Shown: positions 48,301 through 59,848 of the stretch, one piece after another
Numbering within the stretch: the stretch's first letter is position 1
Layout: each line of letters starts with the position of its first letter
Assembly: GCA_034687125.1 (NCBI GenBank)
Contig: JAQGBZ010000298.1
Span: 1 to 64,000 of the forward strand
DNA length: 64,000 nt
Direction: 5' to 3'
Source: Neelides folsomi
Lineage: Eukaryota > Arthropoda > Collembola > Neelipleona > Neelidae
Program-made: the position numbers and the translations under genes
The notes under the pieces: generated by a model
What the model was told of the DNA's origin: nothing
Database searches by the model: none
Seen by the model: only the letters and a program-made list of their open reading frames with translations

Positions 48301-51300
48301 CGTGTTCTCAACATTGAATATTTCCACTGGGGAAACAAGCCGGGTTCATTTTTCAGTTGCGTATATAATACATATATACTTACTTAACTTGCTATTTCTC
48401 TCTGTATGGAATAATTTATAATGGAAGGGCGGGCCTGGGGATGGGATTGAGAGAGATTTTTGAGAGACAGGTCCAAATTGGGATTTTATCCTCGAAAGCT
48501 CTTCTCTTAGATGACTCCTCGTTAAAAACCCTACCTGAACTTGTGAAAAATCTAAAGTGATTTTGCCCTCAAAAGGAACGTCAAGAAATGGTCTGGAGGA
48601 GAAAGATCTTTTTGACTGTTTTGATGCATGTCTCCCGAGTCCCTTAGATGATGTCTAAGTTTTCTTCGGTTCGGCTCCGCGGGTCAGGAGCCGAGTCATG
48701 GAGCAGAAGGTCTTATCGAATTTAAAATTAAAGCTTTTTCCCTTGGAGTAGGTAAATGAAATCTGGAAGATCTTTCACACCAGTGGGAAACAGAGTTTTT
48801 GAAAGAGAAATTCGGTAAGATCATAAGTCTCCTTTCGCGGGAAGTCTTGGACTGGATCTTATGAATTTTTCATCATTCCATATTTGCATTCATAAAGTAT
48901 CGGCACAAAGTTTGAGGGTCTAATTTTAAAGTAAAATGGAGAATTCAGTTTTAAGGAGTTGGCCCTCGTTTTCCTTTCTTTTCCCTTCAACCACTTTGTT
49001 TGAGCTTTTCTATAAGGGATAAAGAGGTCACAGAGGTTTGTCATTTCAATTCCAATGAGCACTGCAGTTTTTTATTATAAAAAGATCGTTTAATCGAATA
49101 GACAAATATTTTAGTGGGAATGCTCAATTCATAAATTAGGGTTGTTTTGATCAAATTTTAGAACTAGAAACTTGGATTTGGAATTCCTCTAATGTGATAT
49201 TGAGAAATGGAACAGAATACAAAATAAATGAAATTTAAATAATTGTTCCGTTCAAGGAGCTCCAATCAAAGGATTTTATTCTCGGATGTTTTAAAATTTC
49301 TTCATTGAAGTTTCGAATATATTATCATATCAATTCATTGAGGCTTATGCTTACAAGGCAAGTCCCACTCCATTACAAGGGAGGAGTGTGGAATTCTCAA
49401 TGATTCACGTACAAGGTTGAAAAGCTTCTCCGATAATCTCCCCAGATTATGTGATTTCAAACACAAACACAAACCCACTGAAATTGCTCGCATATATAAA
49501 AAGCAATTACATTATATATTTTATTACTCTATGCTTTACTTTGAATTACAACGACGCGACGTTGGGAAATTGAAATGGAATTATATTTTAAATTCCAAAC
49601 CCCTTTACAAATAATGAATCAGCTATTGAATAACTGAATTCAATAGAGCGCATAAATAATTATATTAAATGTAAATATTATTATACATAAATATGTTTAT
49701 AAGTAGATTATAAATGTTAAATTAATTATGTATGGTATTCAATATACGACGTTTGTGGTTATGTACAGACCATCACCAGATAAAGAATATTGATATATAC
49801 AGATATATATTAAAATTAATAAAATGACAAATAAAATGTCCTTTCATTTTGATTTTCGATGAGATCGAAGGGATCTCTTTTTGCGCCAAATGATTCTTTT
49901 TGAATAACTCTCTGCGGAGTCGAGGTGAAGAGGAGTATAGAGATATTGCTCAAAAATCCAGGGAGCGTATAAAAATCCGGCAGAAGTAAGGATCCCTTTA
50001 AAATGAGTAATGATTTCCGAGGCTCGCTCTTCCTCGGCGGGAGATTTAGGGAAGCCTCGAACGAGCACGTCTCTTCCGTCTCAGGATATGAGTCCAAGGT
50101 TCAGTGAAAGGACTTTTCAAAAAAACCTGGAAAAGACAGGCGTCGAATATGGAAATATCCCCAGCCGCATCAAAAGCCACACGTCCTTCTTTGAAAGGGC
50201 ATATAGCTGGAAATATGAGAACCGGCGGGTGAGAATGGGGAAATGAGCTTCCTTGCTTTTAAATGCAATTTGAGGTGTATCCAGGATAGGTGGAACGCCC
50301 AGAGCACCTTCACTTAAGGATAACCCGCCCAGGAAATTGAATTGCTCTTCTTCAATGCCAACTGCATCCATGCACACTGATAAAATGGTGGAAAATTGAG
50401 GCCATCATTTAGTTCATTGGGCGCTATAGATAGGTTTTGAATCAATAGGGAGCATTTCTCTGATCTTTGGCCTTTTAATTGAGGTAGAATCTGGGTGGGG
50501 TGGGTGTTAGCAGTGCGGATGGAGTTGGATCTTGACGCAATGGGAAATCCCGGTGTGACGAGGATTTAAAAGATGAGGGTGTGGCAAGGGATGGCCAACA
50601 CGGCCAACAAAAATCCTCCTTCATTTCCTTACATTTCTCCCTCATTGATCATGTCGTATCTTTCGAAATAACTTTTATTTTTGGCAACTGATTGGGGCCT
50701 CCTTCCCTTTTGTCCAAAGGCCAACAAACCAATCTACTTTTCTGCCCTCCTTTTCCTCGCGAAATCCCTCCAATTCAATGTATCATCCCATAAAATATCA
50801 TTTGAACTTCGCCACGAGGAGCTTTCTCCTTCCCAACCTCCGACTCAAAAGGGAAACTTGTTTCTTAAACAGAGAGAAAACCATGTGGAAATACATATAG
50901 GAGAAACTTCCGCGTTCTCCACGAGTGACGGCCATCTTCATCTTCCAAACCCTCCATTATAATTCCGAACTAGTCGAGTAGCCGGCGAGGCAAAAAAATA
51001 ATAAAATGAACATTGAATCCCAATTCCCTGCCCTCGATTACGCCCTACTTATCCTCAATGTTGGTGGACAATTGGAAATCCATTTGATGGAATTTAATTG
51101 AAATGTCATTGAAGCAAATTGTTTTAAAAATTTAGAACCCAACCAACACTCACTATGTGATTTACGGCCAAATGCTAAATTTTTATTGGCCCTTATTTAT
51201 ACGTCAAATTTAAAATTCAATTTGAATGTGTTTTGCTCAATTGTCTATTTTTATATAATATGTATGTGTAATATGTCTATAAAACCTTATTTTTCATAGA

Positions 51301-54300
51301 TCCATTTTGAGAGAAAATAGAAGAAATATTTCACAATTCTATTAAGTTTATGGCCAGAAGCTTTTATGTATCAATTTTCATAGCCATACATTTTGAGTTT
51401 ACGGCATGCTTCCTTTCCAAAAGATGTAACAGGAGCTCATTGGAAATAAATTGAATGCCTGGGATGTTGGAAGTGGCATCTTTTTTCAATACTTTATAAA
51501 GAGCTTTTATCAGTTAAAGGAGTTGATCCGAAATTGAGTTATCACTTGACTTATTTTGAAACTCTTTAATGCAATTAGCATTTAATTGGTAACCCGTCAC
51601 CCCCAGCTCTCTTCGACGATTAAGAAAATTGAAATTGGACGAAGGGAGTTGATGAGAAAGGAATGAAGAAGTTAATGCAATGAGACTTTCCGCTCCTTTT
51701 CCTCTTTATTTATTTAATATTATTAGTATCATTTTGTGAGGGAACAGAGGAAAGTCGCCTTGTTATTAAACGCTCTTGATGTTTTTAAGATTGGGAAAGA
51801 AAAACTTTCAAGTCCCTGGTAAAAGATTTTAACAGATTTTCTAAAAGGAAAAAATTCATTTATAATGAAAATCTTGAGTTTTCTAATGATCCTTCACCAT
51901 TGTGCTCCCCTTATATGCCATATAAACTAACCCTAACATTAAATAAGTATATCTTCATATACATATCAGTTGTAGAGTATGATTTCTGTTAACGGCATTA
52001 GTGCGTAAAGAGACGAGGAAAGCTGATTCTTTCCAATTCCTTTCTCAAGAGGATCCAATTAAGCTCTAAATACAAAATGATGTATTGGATGGACAGAGCC
52101 GTTCGCTGGGAATGCTAAATCCCCCATGAGACATTTCGAGTTGTGAATACAAAAGATGATTACAAATATGAAGTACGAGAACATGCCCGATGCGGCATGT
52201 ATGTATTTATAATATATCTGCTAGTATTTAAAATGTATAGTCGAACAACTGGGCGATCGATTCAGGGCGAGTTTAAAATTTTTCCTCGTTCATATATGAA
52301 GTTTTAGAGAGATTTGGCCGTAAGCTGTTAGCTTTTGAGGGATTGGGCTGACGAGGGCTTTCCAATGAATTCCCAATTAACATTTATGCATTCTAATTAG
52401 CGCCCTCATACTTCCCACTCCGGCCCACCATGTACTCAAGTGAGGGGGAGTTAGTCGAGTGAATAATGCGAGTCAACCTCTTTTCCCAAACCAATTATCT
52501 GTTTTATTTCGCCTCTTTGAATTCAGAAGGTTCTCAAAGCCATGTTAGGAGGAGAAAGGATGAGACGAGTTTGGGGACGAGAAAGTTCCGGTGGAGATCT
52601 TCGGCCCTCAGAGGAGATTCGGGCATTTGTTCAAATGGCAACGAGCCATTTTCACTACCAACTTATCGCTTTCTCCCTTATCATCATAAATTTAGGGAGA
52701 ACTCATCTATGCATAAATAGCCAGGTGCTCATAAATGCTCTCATGTTGTCTGTAAAAAGAAATATCCTTTTCCGCTCCCCCTGAGGCCAAGGATCATGCC
52801 CGCCAGTATTTATATCATCTCCCCTACATAATTTATCTTGTAAATTCAATCATTCAATCCCATCTGTATCTTGGCCCCTTATTCCCGAATATCAAGTAGA
52901 CTGTTCGTATTCAGCCCTCGTTTACAAGAATGATTAAGCTATTTACATCCACTCTCTCATTCGCACAATTTATATTATAAACACATCCAACCAACTAAAA
53001 TACGAGTGAGGATTAAACCAATATAAGCAGACCAAACACATTTTTCATCCAACTTACAAGGCACTCAAGACTCATTTTACACATGAATAAATTCCTCATT
53101 ACACGCAAAAAATATTTCCTCATCATATCTACCTAAGCAGCCCTTATTACACACAAAGATCGCGCATTTAATATAAATGGGCAAATGCCGATATTTATCG
53201 ATAATCTAATCCAATAACATTTGTACGTATTAATTTTAGGTTCAAATAATTGAACGTTATGCCCAATTAGCCTACAGTCTTATTTGCGGAAGTTGGGGGA
53301 AATCGTACATATTTGATATGTAAATGGTGAAAGTGTCAAGACTATTGAACATTATGGGCAATTAAACAATTTACAGTTCTCGACCCATTAACATACACAT
53401 TCCGTGTTGCGCACAAATTGTACAATTTCGGCTGCTGAGAATTGCCGAATATTTTAGAGATAATTTCTGTTTATGATAATGAGATTAAATGAGAAAGTGG
53501 TTGGATTTCTCACTTGAGTTCTTGAAAACGGCGCCTATAAGCTATTTACTATTTAAGGGAAAGTTTCAAATTCTCGTACCTACTAAATATTCCACTTCTG
53601 TAATCGGCTTGAAAAGTACTTAAAATGGAGAAGTTGTGGAAAGGTCGAAAAAGTTGCGGGAGAATTCGGAAGTCCCTCCGGCTCCCCGGTCTTAATTCTC
53701 CATTGATCAATATTTACGTAGTTGGGCGGTGTGTGGGAAAGAGTCATTTGGGTTCAACCAACTAAATGCAGAGACATGCGGAAAGACAGATGATGAAGTT
53801 GGGGTTTGATCAAGTCTCTTTTGATTTAATGCTGCTAATTCAATACTTATTAAAATGTTGAACCGGGGTTGGGGTTAATAATCCTTTATGTGTTCTTTCT
53901 CCCCTTTCCGAAACTGAAGTTTTTCTAATATATTTATTCATAAATAAATGTAAGGGCTTAGTATTCAGTTATAGGGTTTGTATCTCAACATGCTTTGTTG
54001 ATTCCTCAAAATTAAGATTGAGCGGAATGATTTGGATGGAGTCGGCGAGCCGTAAATTTCATTTTTAGCTCAACTTCATAAAAAAATTCATAAAATAGGA
54101 AAAATGGGAAAAGTTGGGATCTTGATTAAATATATCAAAAAGAGGGAGTGAAATTCCTCGACCGTCCGTCTTAAAAAAGTGGGGAAATATGGAGGCGGAA
54201 GCGGACGTTTCAACTTCCACTTCAGCTCAGTGTGGGGAGGAAGGAAGAGTCAAACTTGTTTGGTTTGCTTTCGACTTCAACCGACTCAACTGGTCAGAAT

Positions 54301-54650
54301 GGATGCGGCGGCTTCCAAATTTCATTTTATTCACTATCGACCAAAAGACCCTCCCGACCTCCTTTACTCGCCCCAACAAAACAAGAGAAACTTTCCTTAA
54401 TGCATTCATCCCATATAATCTATGTATATATTCCATCTAATATAAATGCATACGAACCATCCAAGAATCCATATAAATAAGTATAACTATACGAACATTA
54501 TATATTTACAAGTACATTCCCAATGGTGGCATGCACACTATGGACTGTTCGCCTTGCATACCCAATGCTTACTCTAATATATATACCATGTGAGGTCACA
54601 TACCTCATTTCAACCTTTTTTGAATTGAGCTCATTTTTATGAATTTTCAG

Positions 54651-57600
54651 TTGCGGATCGAGGAAAAGGGTTTCGGGTATGGCGCGACATGCAGGGCAAT
54701 TTTGCACCGAAGACTCCGAGTTTTCTCTCCCCGAAGGTGTGGACCTGGTCGGGATTGAAACTCCGAGGAAGCCCAGTTTTCCCAAGAGCATTCGGAAGAA
54801 CAAAGTGTCCACGTGGAGATCGTCCATTAAATTGGCGGCCATCAACTTGTTCGTGTGTGCCATCGTGGTGGGCTACGCTCTCATCGGCTCCTTCGTGTTT
54901 CTGGCCCTCGAGCAAGGGAGCCGTCTGGGGACGACGAACGTCCAAGTTTCGGCCAGCGGCTATCCGATGCGGAAGGGTGGCAACGTGACCATGGCCATTT
55001 GGAACACTATCCAGGGCGATGTGGTGCAGAAGCTCAAGGCCGACACCGTGAGGAACATTTGGGATATCACGATGAACATGAATATCCTTTACCCGGACAA
55101 CTGGACGAGGATGACTTCCGAAGAAGTGGGAAACTTCCAAAAGTTCCTCATTGAGAAGATTCTCACCGTGGTGGAAAACGCAACTATTCAAGAAGTTCCC
55201 TACTCGTGGACATTTCCGAGGGCTTTTCTCTTCGCCCTAACCACGCTCACAACGATAGGTGAGTTGTTCATTATTTTCAAAAGAAGGTGGTGTTGGAATG
55301 CATGTTGGGTAATGTGGATTTGGATTACCACCTTGTTCCTTATTTACTGCCCCATTTCCTCCCATGACTCCTCACGGAGGGAGTTTATTAAGAAGGGAAA
55401 AACTAATCTTCATAAAGATTCTTTTGGACCGATCAAAATGTTTACCATTCCGCGCCTTGTTCCCAAGAGGAAATCCTCCGTCTGTCACTAAAGAGAAGAT
55501 GGGCTATAAAATGAAGGATGATTCACTTTCCCCTCCCCACTTCCCTCTTCATCCTTTCATTATGAAAGGCCATAAACTCTTCTCATTCCTACTCACTTTC
55601 CCCCCACACACACACTCACAAGCATAAATAAATAATGAGAAGAGCAGGGAAGAAAGGTTGAGATTCAACCTCGGCATACGCCAACATAGCATGCACACTA
55701 ACTCCTTTATTACAACTTTCTTTACAACAAAGTATTTAGTATGAGGAATGACGGAATGAGAAATGGCTATATGTACACATCACTCTTATTATATCTGTAC
55801 ATACATTTGAAGTATTAAGATACAGCAAACAAAGACTTTTATATACAACCACCGCTACTGCATGTTATATTTACTTGTACCTATAACTAGTACTAGTTAA
55901 CCATAGTTAATATTATTATTGGTAAATATATGGTATGACTTTTATATGGTTCAAGTAATCAGTACTAACTTTTTATATGGTACACGTAAGATTGAAAGTG
56001 TTATAAATAAGTATATGAAAGCAGATAGCAAGTCTATCATTTCCATTTGTTTATTGTCTCGTCAAACTCGTGGCGTTTCGGCTCCTTTTCTTCGAAAGTT
56101 ATTATAATGAGTGGGATCTTGGAGATGGAAGGAAATTTCACACTTTCCCTTTCTCACTTCCCCTCGAGGGAAAGGCTATTAAGGAAGGGAAAAATGAGGA
56201 AAAGGGTTAAAAAAATTAAAATGAGATAAAGAACAAGGTTGAAGTCTCGTTCTCATAAAAGGAATTTCTCTGAGGAGAAAATGAGAAGTTTGAAATGAAA
56301 AGTATGGAAGAGTTTCCCCAACTGCGAAAGGAAGTGAGGGAGAGGCAGGGCATAAATGGGCCTATTTAACGCCTTCCCACTCTCCACTTTCATCATGAGC
56401 TCATCACGAGGAGAGTCCTTGAGATGAATTGGGGCGATTGGGTGATTTAATCCCAAGGCCCATCAGCCCATCAAATAGACGCAATCGGGAAGAAGAGATG
56501 AATGGCAATTTGATTGTCTGAGCCCAATTTCACTTTCTGTCTCTTTCTCCGAAGATTCTCAAAATTCCCCCAATTAAGTCCCCTTGAGAGGTATTTAAAT
56601 TATGTGGGGGAATATTTGAATAGTCATCCTTTCAGATTCATTCTTTGATAAACACCCAGAGTTTCATCAAGAAGATATTTGTCGGGCCGGGGAGTGAAGT
56701 TGGAGAAAATGTGAGTGAAGGGGTTTTGAGGCGGTTGTGAAGGTTGTTAATGGGCTTCTTCTCCAAAAAGAATTTTGAAGTCGGTGGAGGCCTTGGAGCA
56801 ATCCATTACTCCGCTTTAATGATATGCTTCCTTTGAACCTTGACTCAACCTGCCTCGCATTCTACCTTTGTTACTCCAACATTCTTTGTCCTCTTGGCGC
56901 CAACATGGAGTGGAGGTTGATATGAAAAGTGAAATTATAAACCATCCCTCTCATCTCCCGCTAAACGGCCCTTTTCATAAAGAGATAATTAATATTTAAG
57001 AGCCACCATAAAATCCAAAATCTAATCTGCACCTCATTTAATACCTTTTACTCCTTTCACCCACATCACTCCATTATTACTCACTTTCAACTTGGGCCTT
57101 TCTCTCCAGGATTTATCTTATTCTTTTATAACAATCCGTTTCAAGTCAGGTCTAGTTAATTAGTATATAACTAAAATTCCCATGTTCAAATATAAAGTGT
57201 GCCATTAGGATGATTATTAATTGAGGATTTCTAACCTAACTCAACAAATTAACTTTGATAAATTATCCGAGAAGGATTTAACAATGGAATATCTAGAATT
57301 TTATTTTCCAATTTTTTCTGTCATTAAGGAATAAGTGCACATAAGTAATGAAATGATCGTGGATGCTACCATGAATAAAATTGATCCTCATGGAAAACTT
57401 GGCGTGAGAATTCCATTTAGATAATAATGAAAGAGATTGTCCCAAGCTTAGCTCATTCGAGTAAAATTGAAGGATATTTGCTCTCAAAATTGGAAGCATT
57501 GGAGCGAAGTCTTTCAACTTGTATGGACTTGTGGAAAAATACAATTTAAGTGAATTTATCTCCTGGAGAGCTTAAAAAGTAAATCCATGGATTAACTTCA

Positions 57601-59848
57601 TTGAGTACAACTTTTTAACTTGGGAGCATTGTGTGTGAAAGGCGAGATCCAAGGCATGTCCTTTATTAGCAGCGTGTACGACTTTGTTAGAGGAAATTAA
57701 TGGAACCTCCTATGACGCGAATCGATAAAACTCGGTTGACACCAACAATAAGATTAAACTAACGGGTTTGTAGAACGTTGGGAAAGGCTCGGATTAATTG
57801 CATGAGGGATGGGTTTGAAACATGATAATTAAATACTTATCGGAGTTTTGGAATTATGAAAAGGTCGAGCAATGGGAAAGATGATTGTAGTTTGGAGATT
57901 GAGGGAAGAATGGTCGGTGGACCGTCCGCGGTTTTGGACCTTTCTGTACTTCCAACTTTTTTTATGCTCGAGCGTGCAATTTTCGTTGGCCCGAACATTT
58001 TGTGTCGAGAGGAAGGAGATTTATAGGCCATTAAATAAAGGCTTATTATGCCCCAACTTCCTCTTCGCACGGAGGAAAAGGCGACGTTCATTCCCATGCG
58101 ACTCTCGTCGGGGCCGCTGTCATCCCAACTCCCTTTTACTTCTCCCCACTTCCGACTTACATTTAAATTCTCATCTCATGAACCTCTCAGAGACGTTAAA
58201 ATAATCAATTATATATAAATATATGAACTAACTGGGGGCTCAATCAATGGCGGCGTTGAGCAGCGGCCAATCCAAATCCACAAGGCCTTTATTTTATGCA
58301 GACCAGATGGATCCCTTCCTTCTAATCTTTACATATGTTTGGACGACTGAGCCGGAAATGAATTTCTCTGGAGAAAACCAAGGGCCCAACCAGGATTTTT
58401 CATATATGCTAAAAAAGGAGTCTAATGGTTGGAAAATGATATTTCGACACATTGAGACATCAGTTTCATTTTCCCAATCCACTACTTTTTTCCGAGAACA
58501 AACAACACTTAGAGGAAATAAAAGAGAAAGCCGAGATGTGGTTACATATGTTTATGTAAGTAATGTCATGATATGTATTAGTATTGGCCTAACAGGAAGG
58601 TTTTGTTGTAAATAAGGGAAGGCGGGTTGTGTAATTATTTGAAAAACGTAATGAAAGTTTATTTAGCGAAACAAAGTGAATGAGGATTTCCTATCTGCTT
58701 TCTGGCCAGTTGGTTTCCCGACTTATGGCTAATTTAAGAGCAGAAGAATGGAATTGAGGCCGAATGGAAAGGGTTTTATGTTCTTTGTCTCTCCAATACA
58801 TTGGCGGAAATGGGATCATTTTTCACCCACCTGAAAGATTTGGTCCAATTGTGTCCTCAGAAGGCTTCTCCCATCATCATTATTACATACCTTGAGGAGG
58901 TGTGGGAGGAAATCAATGAGCCGTGTGGTAATTTATTTCTCCGCAGGGTACGGCGGCATTGGACCAAAAACGTCATCTGCCAAGATCGCGACGATGATCT
59001 ACGCCATATTCGGCATCCCCCTGATGCTCTGGTACCTCTCCAAAGTGGGATCGCTGCTGGCCAAGGTGGCCCGGTTCCTGTGCGGGAAAGTGTGCTGCTG
59101 CTGCATGTGTCGCGAAGGTCGCGGATCCGCGACCCCGTCGCCCTCCACGTCCTCCCACCGCCTCTCCGACCCCTACGGGTTCAAAGAGGAGGAGGAGGAG
59201 GAGGAGCACACGGGGAGCATCGGGCTCATCTCCACCGTCTGCGTCTTCCTCCTCCTGGGCTACGTGTTCGGGGGGTCGGTGGTGGTGTGTCGACTGGAGA
59301 AATGGCCGTTCCTGGACAGCTTCTACTTCTGCTTCCTCACCCTCACCACCATCAGCTTCGGGGATGTGCGGAGCCAGCGGAACGGCGGCCTCGAACGCCT
59401 CTCCCTCCGTACAGAGTGGTTCTGTGCTTTCTACATTTTCTTCGGCATGGCTTTTACCGCCATGTTCTTCAACATCCTTCACGAGGAGATTTCGAGACGG
59501 ATGAAGAGGTGGAAAGGGCCCACGGACCTCCACCATCACCATCACCATTTTCAAGGGGCCATTCCGGACCCGCCGCCGCCCGAGGCCGGGAGCAAGAAGC
59601 GGCGACAGGTCGAGAATTCATATTCGGTCCATTTTATGAATTTCCCTCCGCCGACGCCCTCGGCGAGCCGAGCCTTCACGGAGGAGACGCTCATGTCGAA
59701 CGAGATGCACATGAACAGGGTTCACTCCGTCGACCCGCCGGAGAAAAAGAGCTACGAGGAGCCGGAGCCTCCCACTGACTACGTCTTGACTCATCAGATC
59801 CCTCCACCGAAGGACATTTATGGGACGCATCATGTCTACCCGAGATAA
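54651..59848 (+). CDS. Two-pore-domain (K2P/TWIK-type) potassium channel
   Basis: Background (leak) potassium channel subunit of the plasma membrane; family members act as dimers. Coding exons: ATG at 54679 to 55258, and 58947-59848; 493 aa. The first exon begins at acceptor ttttcag (54644-54650), and the frame stays open between that acceptor and the ATG, so an upstream exon exists and could even add coding sequence. Topology: M1 about 51-77; long extracellular loop with sequons N102, N141 and N167; pore 1 with filter TIGYG (192-196); M2 about 207-231; cytosolic loop with a Cys cluster (243-248) and seven Glu (274-280); M3 about 285-307; pore 2 with filter TISFGD (328-333); M4 after EWFC; His- and Pro-rich tail. 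The exon codons are strikingly GC-rich compared with genes at 1-24 kb. The subfamily within K2P is not resolved. Confidence 0.94.
55259..58946 (+). other. 3.7 kb intron splitting the first pore filter
   Basis: Donor gtgagt at 55259 and acceptor ccgcag ending 58946 interrupt the first glycine codon of the GYG filter after its first base, an intron position known to recur in K2P genes. It is far longer than most other introns in this window. The open frame 58247-58615 inside it has no recognisable features. No transposon seen. Confidence 0.85.

Larger units (their letters stand above)
23613..54650. other. 31 kb gene desert upstream of the K2P channel
   Basis: No coding exon, RNA gene or transposon that I can support. 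Sequence alternates between AT-rich islands (for example 23.6-24.4, 28.0-28.3, 32.05-32.3, 33.4-33.9, 34.6-34.95, 36.7-37.1, 40.4-40.9, 49.6-49.8 and 53.0-53.4 kb) and more GC-rich stretches full of short purine and pyrimidine runs. Open frames exist, up to 176 codons (minus, 35872-36402), but show no domain, no compositional sense and no consistent splice sites. It probably contains 5' exon(s) and control elements of the K2P gene, because that gene's first recognised exon starts at a splice acceptor. Confidence 0.6.

Noticed and set aside
54637-55191. 184-codon open frame opposite K2P exon 1
   Set aside because: Antisense shadow of the GC-rich channel exon; no recognisable protein features.
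58247-58615. 122-codon open frame in the K2P intron
   Set aside because: No recognisable domain, and joining it would break the conserved TIG|YG splice.
58973-59554. 193-codon open frame opposite K2P exon 2
   Set aside because: Antisense shadow of a GC-rich exon; its acidic repeats mirror the channel codons.
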